Positions 8,321 through 16,451 of a DNA stretch of 48,245 bases are shown here, piece after piece (within the stretch, counting starts at the first letter, position 1; every line of letters starts with the position of its first letter). This DNA comes from Elusimicrobiota bacterium (GTDB lineage: Bacteria; Elusimicrobiota; Elusimicrobia; Elusimicrobiales; UBA9959): contig JACQYT010000064.1 in the NCBI GenBank assembly GCA_016208085.1, positions 1 through 48,245 of the forward strand, read 5' to 3'. The notes under the pieces were generated by a model. It did not search any database and was not told the DNA's origin. It saw only the letters and a list, made by a program, of their open reading frames with translations. Position numbers and translations under genes: made by a program.

Positions 8321-9843
8321 ATAGCTGGGGACTGTCCCCCGATTTGTCCCCCGATTTTCCACTTTATCGCTTCCGCCGCCGCTTCCCTGTCGTCAAAATG
8401 TATGGTGCGGTCCTTCAGTATCTGATAGTCTTCGTGCCCTTTGCCGGCGATAAGCACTATATCGCCCGGGGCGGCGGTCCCGACCGCTTTTAAAATGGCC
8501 TCTTTCCTGTCCGGGATAACGACGTAGTTTAAGAACGCGCCTTTCAGGCCCGCTTCAATGTCGGCGAAGATTCGGGCGGGGTCTTCCGAGCGGGGATTAT
8601 CGCTGGTCACTATGGCCAGATCGCTCGCTGCGGCCGCCGCCCGCCCCATGGGCGCCCTTTTGGTGCGGTCCCGGTCCCCGCCGCAGCCGAAGACCGTTAT
8701 CAGTTTTTTATGCGGCAGTTTCCGGAGGTTGGAAAGAACGTTCTCAAGGGCGGCGTCGGTATGGGCGTAATCCACGAAAACGCCGAACTCCTGTCCCAGG
8801 GATATTTTTTCAAGCCGGCCGGGCACGGTTTCAAGCGTCTCAACGCCTTTTACGGCCGTTTCAATGTCCAGGCCGGCCGCGGCCGCCGCCGCTATGGCCG
8901 ACAGCGCGTTATAGATATTGTGCCGCCCCAGCAGTTTAAGCGCGACCGTCCGCGCGCCGCCCCCAGCGTTAAGCTCAAATATCGTGCGGTCCGCGAGCAA
9001 CTCCGAGTTGCCGGCTTTGAAATCCGCGTCTTTGTCCATGCCGAAAGTGATAAGCTCCAGCCGTCCTTTGACGGCGTTGATTATCTCGCCGGCTTTTTCA
9101 TCGTCCGCGTTTATAACGCCTTTTTTGTTCTTTTTGGGAGAAGATGCAGTCAGCGCGAATATTTTCATTTTGGCTTTAAAATAGCTCTCCAGGTCTTTGT
9201 GGAAGTCCAGGTGGTCGCGCTGGATATTAGTGAATACCGCCACGTCAAAGGCGGCCTCGTCCGCCCGATTCAGGGCCAGCGCGTGAGAGGAAACCTCCAT
9301 TATAACGGCCTTTGAACCGGCTTCAAGCATCCGGCTGAACAGCGCGTGCAGCTCATGAGCGAGCGGGGTGGTGTTCGGAGCTTTTGAGATGAGCTTGCCG
9401 TCAACGCGGTAGTCTATAGTACCGATAACGCCGGGCTTGGCGCCGGCCAATTTATAGATATTTTCAAGCAGATAGGCCGTGGTGGTCTTGCCGTTCGTGC
9501 CGGTGATGCCTGTCAGCGTCAGACGCTCCGAGGGCCTGCCGTAGAAAGCCGAGGCCGCTTTGGAGAGGACGCTTAAAACGTCGCCCGTCAGAACCCAGGC
9601 CGCCGGCGGAAAAAGACGCGCCAGTTCCGCGTCCGGGCCGCGTTCGGCGACCACCGCGGCCGCGCCATGCGCCAGGGCTTCTTTGATATAAATGCCGCCG
9701 CTGGTCTTCTGTCCGGCAATGGCGAAAAAGAGGTCGCCTTTTTTTACTTTCCGCGAGTCGTCGGCGAGGCCTGTGATGACGGCGGTTTCAGGGCCGGAAA
9801 TCCGGATTTCTTTGCAGTCTTTGAATAATCCGCGCAATTCCAT
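8311..9843 (-). CDS. murE: UDP-MurNAc-tripeptide synthetase MurE, meso-diaminopimelate type
   Basis: Adds the third peptide residue to UDP-MurNAc-L-Ala-D-Glu. Motifs in order: DDSRKVKKGDLFFA, P-loop GTNGKTTTAYLLE, MEVSSHAL, NIQRDHLDFH, VDYAHTDAALENVL, FGCGGDRDRTKR, and TSDNPRSEDP. The DNPR motif is the accepted marker for meso-diaminopimelate rather than lysine, so the peptidoglycan is inferred to be DAP type. At 510 residues it is slightly long. The last dozen residues (GGQIGGQSPAICI) are coded by a GGGGACA-type repeat and are probably not part of the ancestral enzyme. Confidence 0.95.
   Translation of the reverse strand: MELRGLFKDCKEIRISGPETAVITGLADDSRKVKKGDLFFAIAGQKTSGGIYIKEALAHGAAAVVAERGPDAELARLFPPAAWVLTGDVLSVLSKAASAFYGRPSERLTLTGITGTNGKTTTAYLLENIYKLAGAKPGVIGTIDYRVDGKLISKAPNTTPLAHELHALFSRMLEAGSKAVIMEVSSHALALNRADEAAFDVAVFTNIQRDHLDFHKDLESYFKAKMKIFALTASSPKKNKKGVINADDEKAGEIINAVKGRLELITFGMDKDADFKAGNSELLADRTIFELNAGGGARTVALKLLGRHNIYNALSAIAAAAAAGLDIETAVKGVETLETVPGRLEKISLGQEFGVFVDYAHTDAALENVLSNLRKLPHKKLITVFGCGGDRDRTKRAPMGRAAAAASDLAIVTSDNPRSEDPARIFADIEAGLKGAFLNYVVIPDRKEAILKAVGTAAPGDIVLIAGKGHEDYQILKDRTIHFDDREAAAEAIKWKIGGQIGGQSPAICI
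8326..8350. repeat. GGGGAC/GTCCCC repeat at the murE-murF junction
   Basis: A GGGGACTGTCCCCC palindrome followed by a second GTCCCCC unit. It lies in the last codons of murE and just upstream of the chosen murF start. The same core is seen in the palindrome inside nadE (36768) and in GGGGACG units near 44105 and 48110. Confidence 0.55.
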
Positions 9844-9910
9844 GTTTATATGATAGAAAATTTATAAAGTTATTGCGAAAGGACTGACCTGGAAAACAGG
9901 GTTTTCCAGG

Positions 9911-11608
9911 TCAGTCCGTGACCGGACCCGAGGCCACGGTTTTGCGCTCAAGGAGGGACTTTTCCGGCTTTAAGCCTTTCAGGGTTATGATCTTTTTGGC
10001 TATTTCCTGGAAAGCCGGAGCGGCCGTCTCGCCGCCGTAATGAAGAACCTTCGGGTTATCCAGTATGACCAGGATGGCGTATCGGGGCCGGTCCGCCGGG
10101 AAAAACCCGCAGAAAGAGGCGACGTTCTTATCGGTTATGTATTTGCCCGTCCCGGGGTCTATCTTTTTTGAAGTGCCGGTCTTGCCTGCTATGGCATAAC
10201 CGGGTACGGCGGCGTTCTTGCCGGTGCCTCTTTCCACGGCATTTTTAAGTATTTCTTTTACTATGCCGTCCGTGCCGGCGGATATCACTCTGCGGACGAC
10301 GGAGAGTTCGTTGGCGAACACGGGTTTTCCTTCCACTGTGGTGATCTTGTCCACAAGCCGGGTCTCCATAAGACGACCCCCGTTGGCGACGGCGGAATAG
10401 GCGTTTAAGACCTGTATCGGGGTCGCGGCCAGACCGTGCCCGTAAGATCCGACGGCCAGGTCCACGGCGCGATATTTTCCAATAGGCCTCAGGATCCCCG
10501 ACGATTCGCCGGGAAAGCCCAAGCCGGTCTTGGTGCCGAAACCGAAAGACTTGACGTAAAGATAAAAGTTCTCCACGCCCAGTTTAAGACCGATCTTGGC
10601 GGCGCCTATATTGGAAGAGCGCTCTATGACGCCTGAAAGGGAGAGCGTGCCTTCGGGTTCATGATCATGCAGGGTCACTCTGCTGTTCAGCGCCCAGGCG
10701 CCTTTTTCGCAGAAAAAACTGTCGGTAACCCCGGCGGTCCCTTTTTCGAGCGCGGCGGCAAGCGTTACGGCCTTAAAAGTGGAGCCAGGCTCGTAAACCC
10801 ATTCCACCGGCTCTATCTTTACGGGGTCTTCCGGGTAGGTGGCCAGGGCCAATATCCGGCCCGTTTCTGGGTCCTGGACCAGCGCCATGGCCAGGTCAGA
10901 GCGGTTTTTTTGGGCGTATTTCTTTATGACCTCCTGGGCGAAGAACTGGATGTTCTTGTCTATGGTCAGGTGGAGGTCCAGCGGGGTCCGGCCGTCGTCC
11001 ATCTTGCTCTGGAATATTATTTTGCCGTCTTTGCTGCCGTCGCGGATTATTTCCCTGCGGCTGACATTGCCGCTCAGGACCTTGTCGTAGAGAAGTTCCA
11101 CTCCCGTCAGGCCGCGGCCGTTCCCCACCAGCCCGAGAATATTCCTGGCCAGGTTGCCGGACGGGTAATATCTGTTCTGCCGGGCGTCAAGCCGCACGCC
11201 GGCGAGTTTCAGGGCTTTGACTTTTTCGGCCGTCGCCTGGTCCAGGGTTTTTTTTACCGGCACGAAGTTTCTGCCTTTGCGGTATCTGGCCTGGAGTTCT
11301 TTTCCCGGAAGATTTAAAACGGACGACAGGGTTTCAATGTCCCGCGCGGGGTCCCGGAGTTCTTTTTTTAACAGGGCGCAGTCCCAGGTGACTATTGATT
11401 CCGCCAGCAGGCTGCCTGCCGCGTCGAAGATCCTGCCCCTCGGGCCGACTTCACTGACGGTTCTGTTGAATTCTTTTGAGGCGGTCTCTGAAAGATTTTC
11501 GTGCCTTATCGTCTGCAGGTAGAATAACCGCAGGGCTATCGGCACGGCCGGCAGGGCGGCCAGGAACAGGCAGGCCTGAATTCTCGTTCTTACGGTTTTT
11601 GCGGTCAT
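9911..11608 (-). CDS. ftsI: Septal peptidoglycan transpeptidase FtsI (class B PBP)
   Basis: Cross-links septal peptidoglycan; anchored in the inner membrane with a periplasmic catalytic domain. From the ATG at 11608 (MTAKTVRTRI) the protein has 565 residues; the longer frame to 11668 would read through ATTCG-type repeats. One N-terminal membrane helix (about residues 8-28) is followed by the dimerisation domain (GPRGRIFDAAGSLLA) and the transpeptidase domain with its three active-site motifs: SxxK in PGSTFKAV, SxN in RSSNIGAAK and KTG in AGKTGTSKK. No PASTA domains are seen. It sits between ftsL and murE as usual. Confidence 0.95.
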   Translation of the reverse strand: MTAKTVRTRIQACLFLAALPAVPIALRLFYLQTIRHENLSETASKEFNRTVSEVGPRGRIFDAAGSLLAESIVTWDCALLKKELRDPARDIETLSSVLNLPGKELQARYRKGRNFVPVKKTLDQATAEKVKALKLAGVRLDARQNRYYPSGNLARNILGLVGNGRGLTGVELLYDKVLSGNVSRREIIRDGSKDGKIIFQSKMDDGRTPLDLHLTIDKNIQFFAQEVIKKYAQKNRSDLAMALVQDPETGRILALATYPEDPVKIEPVEWVYEPGSTFKAVTLAAALEKGTAGVTDSFFCEKGAWALNSRVTLHDHEPEGTLSLSGVIERSSNIGAAKIGLKLGVENFYLYVKSFGFGTKTGLGFPGESSGILRPIGKYRAVDLAVGSYGHGLAATPIQVLNAYSAVANGGRLMETRLVDKITTVEGKPVFANELSVVRRVISAGTDGIVKEILKNAVERGTGKNAAVPGYAIAGKTGTSKKIDPGTGKYITDKNVASFCGFFPADRPRYAILVILDNPKVLHYGGETAAPAFQEIAKKIITLKGLKPEKSLLERKTVASGPVTD

Positions 11609-11694
11609 CGGCTTACGAATTACGCAAATAGCGAACCAATTACACGAATTGGATGCAATTCGCGGCATTCGCTGTCATTCGCGGTATTTCTTCG

Positions 11695-12006
11695 TTAAAA
11701 GAGCCGGGCCAGCCAGCCTTTCGCGGGTTTGTCTGTCGCTTTTTCTTCCAGAAGGACTATGGTGTCCGGTTCCGGATACACGAGGCCGAGCTTTACGGCT
11801 TCGGCCTGAAGCCGTTCGGGCGACATGGAGAGCTGTATTTCTTTTTTAAGGTATTTATTTCCGGTTTCAAGGACCTTTATCTCTTTGCGCAGTTCCTCTA
11901 TATTGTAGCCGAGCCTGGTCGCCTGCACATTTCCCCACGCGAAAACGAAGAAAACCGCGCCGGTGGACAGAAGCGTCGCATATTTCAAGGCCCTTGTTTT
12001 TGTCAT
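11695..12006 (-). CDS. ftsL: FtsL/DivIC-like cell division protein
   Basis: A 103-residue single-pass protein: short basic N-tail (MTKTRALK), one membrane helix (about residues 9-27), then a heptad-like coiled-coil region (about 35-60) and a C-terminal piece with ERLQAEAVKLGLVYPEPD, the pattern found in FtsL/DivIC proteins. Sequence alone would be weak for this family, but size, topology and position immediately before ftsI make FtsL the best call. FtsL is expected to bind FtsB and FtsQ and recruit FtsW-FtsI. Confidence 0.8.
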   Translation of the reverse strand: MTKTRALKYATLLSTGAVFFVFAWGNVQATRLGYNIEELRKEIKVLETGNKYLKKEIQLSMSPERLQAEAVKLGLVYPEPDTIVLLEEKATDKPAKGWLARLF

Positions 12007-12011
12007 AAGTC

Positions 12012-12118
12012 AGGGTATAGGGTAAAGAGTTCCTTATTTCTACACCCTCTACCCTCTACCCTCTACCCTCTACCCTCTACCCTCTACCCTCTACCCTCTA
12101 CCCTCTACCCTCTACCCT
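12012..12118. repeat. ACCCTCT heptamer array (telomere-like) with GGGTATAGGGTA head
   Basis: Roughly ten direct copies of the heptamer ACCCTCT fill 12043-12117. They are preceded by CAGGGTATAGGGTA and a GAGTTCCTTATTTCT spacer. The head and spacer are repeated near 22973-23020. The array sits inside the dcw operon, between the 56-aa ORF and ftsL, so it must be transcribed. Confidence 0.85.
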
Positions 12119-12122
12119 TGTT

Positions 12123-12293
12123 TTATTCCATGCTGAAAAGTTCTATTCTCCTGATGCCGTGCTTTTCCCAGAGGTAAAAGATTTTGGTCGGACAGACGGC
12201 CGCTTTCAGGCTGTTCAGTTTGGCCCTTGCCGTCCTGGCGTTGAGGAGCTTGTGCACCTTAGAGCCGGTTTTAAGTATATTTTCCGGATTCAT
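12123..12293 (-). CDS. 56-residue basic protein inside the dcw operon, unknown function
   Basis: An ATG at 12293 overlaps the rsmH stop as ATGA and opens a 56-codon frame ending in TAA at 12123. The product is strongly basic in its first half (KTGSKVHKLLNARTARAKLN), contains one Cys (AAVCPTK), and ends IFYLWEKHGIRRIELFSME. No membrane helix is present, so it is not an FtsL. The start-stop overlap with rsmH and the unbroken frame support a real gene. I recognise no family. It may bind nucleic acid or a division protein, but this is only inferred from charge and position. Confidence 0.65.
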   Translation of the reverse strand: MNPENILKTGSKVHKLLNARTARAKLNSLKAAVCPTKIFYLWEKHGIRRIELFSME

Positions 12294-13189
12294 TTTGCCT
12301 CCTGCACTTTTTCTATTACCCTCAGTTTCGCGCTTCTGGCGCGTTTATTGGCTTTGAGTTCCGCTTCCGAAGGCGCGACCGGTTTTTTGGTCACCAGCTT
12401 CCAATTTCCCATTTTCACCATAAACCGGAACGTCTCTTTCACTATCCTGTCTTCCAGCGAATGAAAAGTTATCACCCCCATCCTGGCCCCTTTGGCCAGG
12501 AAAGGCATTACTTTCTGTATGCCGCGGGTCAGATTGTCAAGTTCATAATTTACCGCCACCCTTAAGGCCAAAAAAGTCCTGGTGGCCGGATGCGTTTTTT
12601 CGCCGTGATAGGGCGTCGCTTTTTCTATGATGGTCCTCAGTTCCGCGGTGGTTTCCACGGGCTTCGCCTGCCGTTTGTCCATTATTTCCCTGGCGATCCT
12701 GCCGGCGTAGCGCTCTCCGCAGATCCTGATAAGATGCTCTAGCTGCTCGTACGGCCAATGATTGACGATGTTGTAGGCCGTAAGCGGGTTCAGCGGGTTG
12801 ATGCGCATGTCAAGCGGCCCGTCGTATTTCAGGCTGAATCCCCGGGAGGGTTTATCAAAATGGAGCGAAGAGATGCCCAGATCGAACAGGACGCCGGCGA
12901 TGGTGTTTAAATGCTCTGCGGCAATGAGCTGGTCCAGGTTGGCGAAGTTGCCCTGGACCACTTTCGCCCTGCCGCCGTAAGGCTCCAGGTTCCTGGCGGC
13001 CAGTCCGGCCATTTCCGGGTCCCAGTCTACGCCCAGCACCTTGCCTTTTTCATCAAGCGTCGAAAGAAGTTTTATGGCATGGCCGCCAAGGCCCAGCGTG
13101 GCGTCTACGTATACGCCGGCTTTATCCGTCACGAGCAACTGGGCCGTTTCTTCGGCCAGCACAGGCTGATGCAGGTAGTTCTCGTCCAT
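12290..13189 (-). CDS. rsmH: 16S rRNA (cytosine(1402)-N4)-methyltransferase RsmH
   Basis: SAM-dependent methyltransferase (formerly MraW) that modifies C1402 of 16S rRNA. Starting at 13189 (MDENYLHQPVL) gives 299 residues and the normal N-terminus. Motifs include the SAM loop DATLGLGGHA, GVDWDPEM, LFDLGISSLHFD, and the C-terminal ITFHSLEDRIVK. An upstream ATG at 13240 overlaps the mraZ stop as ATGA and would add 17 residues; coupling makes it a serious alternative. The stop overlaps the 56-aa ORF. Confidence 0.95.
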   Translation of the reverse strand: MDENYLHQPVLAEETAQLLVTDKAGVYVDATLGLGGHAIKLLSTLDEKGKVLGVDWDPEMAGLAARNLEPYGGRAKVVQGNFANLDQLIAAEHLNTIAGVLFDLGISSLHFDKPSRGFSLKYDGPLDMRINPLNPLTAYNIVNHWPYEQLEHLIRICGERYAGRIAREIMDKRQAKPVETTAELRTIIEKATPYHGEKTHPATRTFLALRVAVNYELDNLTRGIQKVMPFLAKGARMGVITFHSLEDRIVKETFRFMVKMGNWKLVTKKPVAPSEAELKANKRARSAKLRVIEKVQEAK

Positions 13190-13236
13190 TAAATTGTGTC
13201 CCTGGGCCGCGCATAACGCCGGGGCATTGCGTCCGT

Positions 13237-13686
13237 TCATAGGTCGAAGAGCTTGCCGTACTTCGCTGACGCCGGCCCCATGACGTCTTTTTTGTACCGC
13301 GACCAGGTCTGCGCATCCCATATTTCCGCCTTATTCCCCACGCCCAGTATCATGATCTGTTTTTTAAGAGAGGCGTATTTTTTCTGATTCTGCGGCACAA
13401 GTATCCTGCCCTGCTCGTCCAACTGGGCGTCCGCCGCATTGCCGAAAAAAAATCTTTTGAACGCGCGCTGCTCTTCCTTGTTCTCCGATTTGAATATTTC
13501 CGCGCTGTGGGCTATGAGTTCTTCCCATTTTGACGGCAGGAAAAGATACAGGCACCGGTCGAGCCCGATGGAAAGCATGAAATAATTTTTATCTTCTTTG
13601 TGAAGCACTTCGCGGAACCGCGCGGGAATGAACATGCGGTTCTTTGAGTCCAGAACGTATGAGTATTCGCCGTAAAGTGTGCTCAT
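13237..13686 (-). CDS. mraZ: Transcriptional regulator MraZ
   Basis: A 149-residue protein with two SpoVT-AbrB half-domains, seen as DSKNRMFIPARFRE near the N-terminus and LDEQGRILVPQNQ in the second half. MraZ binds direct repeats upstream of its own gene and represses the dcw operon in studied bacteria. The ATG at 13686 (MSTLYGEYSYVLD) fits the family; an upstream extension to 13740 would run through the operator. It is the first gene of the operon here. Confidence 0.95.
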   Translation of the reverse strand: MSTLYGEYSYVLDSKNRMFIPARFREVLHKEDKNYFMLSIGLDRCLYLFLPSKWEELIAHSAEIFKSENKEEQRAFKRFFFGNAADAQLDEQGRILVPQNQKKYASLKKQIMILGVGNKAEIWDAQTWSRYKKDVMGPASAKYGKLFDL

Positions 13687-13703
13687 TAGTGAAGGGATTA
13701 TGA

Positions 13704-13738
13704 ACCACTTACTAACATTATTCACCACTTTTAACCAC
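13704..13738 (-). promoter_or_regulatory. MraZ operator: 10-bp-spaced GTGGT repeats
   Basis: On the minus strand GTGG begins at 13738, 13728 and 13708. The first two are 10 bases apart; the third is 20 bases further, with a degenerate unit (ATGTTAGTAA) where the missing box would be at 13718. Known MraZ boxes are TGGG-type direct repeats with a 10-base period just before mraZ, so this is very likely the autoregulatory site, with GTGGT in place of GTGGG. It lies between the promoter and the mraZ start codon. Confidence 0.8.
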
Positions 13739-13748
13739 AAGAGATTAA

Positions 13749-13777
13749 AGTATAATTCATGCGCCGGCGTTTGTCAA
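13749..13777 (-). promoter_or_regulatory. Near-consensus sigma70 promoter of the dcw operon
   Basis: Minus-strand TTGACA (13777-13772) and TATACT (13754-13749) are separated by 17 bases. Transcription would start near 13742, directly ahead of the MraZ boxes. A consensus -35 with an optimal spacer suggests strong expression that MraZ then restrains. The rest of the gap (13778-13956) holds no gene I can support. Confidence 0.85.
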
Positions 13778-13956
13778 GACCCAGTTTGAAAAATAATTAA
13801 AAAACGCTTGATTAATAAAGGTTTTTTATAAAAAATAATAACGGCGGTTTGGCGCTTTAGGCGGGACGGACGGCCTCACCAGCCTGCCGCTGAAGGCCGT
13901 GAAGCTCGGTAAGAAAGAAAAAAACGCGGGATTTATGAACAACCGTCAAAAACTAA

Positions 13957-15072
13957 TTATCTAACTACGTCCCCTCGTCCGCCGGAAATTTTGCCGGTCT
14001 TCAGGTCGTAGCGCCAGGCGTATTCAAGCGAAGAGAGTTTATTGTAAGGCATGCCGTAAGCTTGGTAGAGCGCCCGGTGCGTAGGCATCCCCCCCTTAAG
14101 TCTTTTGCAGAACTGATAAAAAGCGTCGCCGGCTTTCAGCTTTATCAGGAATCTTACCACGCTGTAGGACTGGGCGTACCAAAGCCGTACGTTCTCCTCG
14201 TCCGCGCCCTGCATATTATCTATGCGCACAAGATCCGAAAGCTTGAACCCCCCTCCCTTCTCAAGCATGGCAAGGTTTAGGGCCAGCCAGTTGGGCGTGG
14301 AATACCCCCTTTCGGATTGTATGTAAGTGGCGATGCCTTCGCTCAGCCACAGAGGGCTTTGGACCTCCGAGGAAAAAAAACTGTCGAAATAGATATGCGT
14401 AAGCTCGTGGGACAGGATCCCCATGGCCTCTTCGCTTTTAAAAAGATAGATCTTTCTTTCGCTGAGCGACGCCGTGCCGGCCGACCAGGCGGGCCGGCCT
14501 GTCAGACGCTGGTAGGTATCCTGGTTGCCGGTGAAAAATATAAACACGCGCTTTTCCCTGGACCAGGGCGAGAATGATACCAGGTCAAGCATGATGTTCC
14601 CGTGCAGGCTTTCAACCGTGTCAATGATTTCCCGGGAAACCTCCGGACCCTCTTCATAGATCACGAAATTGCGGGTCTCCCGCAGGGCAAAGCCCGGCGG
14701 CGCGCTCGGATAGGCCTCTTCTTTTTTTTCCGCGCCGAGGCCCGCGGCGGTCTTCTCCGCGGTTGAATACCCGGGCATTGTTGCGGCGCCCGCGGGTATC
14801 TCTTTTATGTCCAGCCCTTTGCTGACGGGCCGGAGCATGTTAGTATGGGTGTAAACGCGCCCGGTCGCGGCAGCGCCGGGGCGCGCGGGGGCGGGCGGGA
14901 ATTGTTTTTTAAGGACCTTAAAATCCGGCGGCGGGCTTGAAAAAGGATTTTTAGAGAGCCGTATCTTGGGCACAAGGGCCATGTCTTCGCTTATATACTG
15001 GTACATGAAAAGGCCCCAAAGACCTATCACCAGTCCCCAGAAAATAATTCTTAATTTACCCAGTACATCCAT
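13957..15072 (-). CDS. Membrane-anchored HExxH metallopeptidase-like protein (MA superfamily)
   Basis: A 371-residue protein with one N-terminal membrane helix (about residues 7-25), a long Pro/Ala-rich linker (about 40-115), then a domain with the zinc motif HELTH at residues 222-226. Downstream, WLSEGIATYIQ supplies a Glu suited to be the third zinc ligand, as in gluzincins of the peptidase MA superfamily (DUF1570-like). Such proteins face the periplasm. The substrate is unknown. No good ribosome site precedes the ATG at 15072. Confidence 0.7.
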   Translation of the reverse strand: MDVLGKLRIIFWGLVIGLWGLFMYQYISEDMALVPKIRLSKNPFSSPPPDFKVLKKQFPPAPARPGAAATGRVYTHTNMLRPVSKGLDIKEIPAGAATMPGYSTAEKTAAGLGAEKKEEAYPSAPPGFALRETRNFVIYEEGPEVSREIIDTVESLHGNIMLDLVSFSPWSREKRVFIFFTGNQDTYQRLTGRPAWSAGTASLSERKIYLFKSEEAMGILSHELTHIYFDSFFSSEVQSPLWLSEGIATYIQSERGYSTPNWLALNLAMLEKGGGFKLSDLVRIDNMQGADEENVRLWYAQSYSVVRFLIKLKAGDAFYQFCKRLKGGMPTHRALYQAYGMPYNKLSSLEYAWRYDLKTGKISGGRGDVVR

Positions 15073-15100
15073 AAAAACAATAGTTGATCAACTTCCCATT

Positions 15101-15613
15101 CTACCGGAGCGAGTCCCGCACTTTCAATATCATCTCGGACATCGCGGCGACGAACATGGAAAAGAATATTACGAACATAGCCTGCACCGATGCCATGGCC
15201 CATAACTGGGTGCCTAACGACTCTTCCAGGATAAGGCTTTTGACATAATAAACGCCCAGCATCGAGGCGGCAGACACGAAAGCGACGATAAATACCTGCA
15301 GTTTTTTCATGAACATGGCGCTTGAGGCCGGCGCGATAAGGAATAAAAGCCACATCGGAGCCCAGTAAGAGCCCAGCAGGTAAAACAGCGCGACGCTGGT
15401 TATAAGGTACAGCCACACTATTATGCTTCTAATCTTGCGGGACCAGCGCATGAAGCGGTAGGCGTTTTTTGAAAACCAGTAATTCACGGCGAACGACGCC
15501 GCAAGTATGGCGAAAGACGCCCAGGTGACGCTTTTTTCCGGTTCCGAAAAATAGATGGCGAAAATGATGAGTATGACCGCGAACGGCGTGAAGTAATAAT
15601 TAAGGATATGCAT
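15101..15613 (-). CDS. Uncharacterised polytopic membrane protein
   Basis: A 170-residue protein with about five hydrophobic segments (roughly residues 8-20, 28-45, 62-80, 85-100 and 105-160) and a basic loop after the second (RFMRWSRKIR). I recognise no family. It lies between rsmG and the HExxH peptidase gene on the same strand; an ATAAAATATTG palindrome separates it from rsmG. Confidence 0.65.
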   Translation of the reverse strand: MHILNYYFTPFAVILIIFAIYFSEPEKSVTWASFAILAASFAVNYWFSKNAYRFMRWSRKIRSIIVWLYLITSVALFYLLGSYWAPMWLLFLIAPASSAMFMKKLQVFIVAFVSAASMLGVYYVKSLILEESLGTQLWAMASVQAMFVIFFSMFVAAMSEMILKVRDSLR

Positions 15614-15636
15614 TGGTTTCTCCGGTAATAGTCACT

Positions 15637-15661
15637 ATAAAATATTGCTTCAACATTTTAT
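15637..15661. repeat. ATAAAATGTTG palindrome, copy 2 (one mismatch)
   Basis: Arms of 11 bp with a three-base centre (CTT); one arm reads ATAAAATATTG, giving one mismatch. It lies between the rsmG stop and the start of the membrane protein gene. See copies at 1797, 29043 and 31926. Confidence 0.6.
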
Positions 15662-15676
15662 TTTCTTTGGCCTTCC

Positions 15677-16366
15677 TTAGCCGTCACTTTTAGTTTCATG
15701 ATCTTTTCTGAACACCGCTATAAATCTGTCTTTCTTTTCATGCGGCAGCCTGTAGGCGAATATTTCCTCGGTACGGACGCCCTCCGGCAGCAAAACGGCC
15801 GGGTTAGAACTCTGCCAGGCAAGGAATATCCCGCCCTCCTTTGCCATATTTAAGCATTGGGGCAGGATATTATCAAGTTTTCCCATGGCTCTTTCCATGA
15901 CAGCGTCGTATCCGGCGGCCTCCGGAGGCCCGCTCCGCGCTTTTTCTGAAAGGGCTGAAGTGCGGGGCCCGCCAAGCCCTATGCGCCGATGGAAAGCCTG
16001 CGCGTTTTTGAGTCCAAGCCTAGATATCACCCAGGTAAGGAACAGCTGTCTTTTAAGACTTGAATCCCAAAAATCGAATTGAAGGTCTTCAAACGCTACC
16101 GCAAGCGGAATGCCCGGTAATCCCGCCCCGGCGCCGGCGTCGGCCACGGCGCTGCCGGCCCGCATTAGCCTGCGCAGCAGCGGAACGGCGGCCAAAGCGT
16201 CCAGGATATGCCTGGGCCAGATCCGGCCGGCGTCATTAGCCGAGACTAGATTGAACCGGGAGTTTTTCTCCAGCAGTTCTGTTTGGAAGAGCTTAAGTTT
16301 TGCGGACTGTTCCGCGGTCAATTCCACACCCCAGCTCTTCAGCGTTTCTTTTATCAGTTCAAGCAT
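15677..16366 (-). CDS. rsmG: 16S rRNA (guanine(527)-N7)-methyltransferase RsmG
   Basis: SAM-dependent methyltransferase acting on G527 of 16S rRNA (formerly GidB). The ATG at 16366 (MLELIKETLKSWG) gives 229 residues. Visible: NSRFNLVSANDAGRIWPRHILDAL, the SAM loop ADAGAGAGLPGIPLA, and AVMERAMGKLDNIL. It carries an insert of about 20 residues (GPRTSALSEKARSGPPEAAG) before that last motif. It follows mnmG, the classical gidA-gidB order. CGTGGAAGCG-type short repeats fill the gap upstream (16375-16450). Confidence 0.93.
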   Translation of the reverse strand: MLELIKETLKSWGVELTAEQSAKLKLFQTELLEKNSRFNLVSANDAGRIWPRHILDALAAVPLLRRLMRAGSAVADAGAGAGLPGIPLAVAFEDLQFDFWDSSLKRQLFLTWVISRLGLKNAQAFHRRIGLGGPRTSALSEKARSGPPEAAGYDAVMERAMGKLDNILPQCLNMAKEGGIFLAWQSSNPAVLLPEGVRTEEIFAYRLPHEKKDRFIAVFRKDHETKSDG

Positions 16367-16451
16367 AATCAGCAACAGATGCGTGGAAACGTGGAAGCGT
16401 AGAGGCGTAGAAGAAAGAATTCTTCTTCTAAGCATCTAAACTGCCGCTTCT

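Noticed and set aside
12043-12117. Heptamer array considered as a CRISPR or telomere
   Set aside because: No spacers, so not CRISPR. It lies inside an operon, so not a chromosome end.
13842-13965. Plus-strand fragment GGTDGLTSLPLKAVKLGKKE considered as a gene remnant
   Set aside because: Only about 40 codons, no start with a ribosome site, and the resemblance to any family is too weak to name.
15637-15661. ATAAAATGTTG palindromes as rho-independent terminators
   Set aside because: Stems are AT-rich and no consistent T-run follows; copies also lie directly upstream of start codons, where termination would make no sense.
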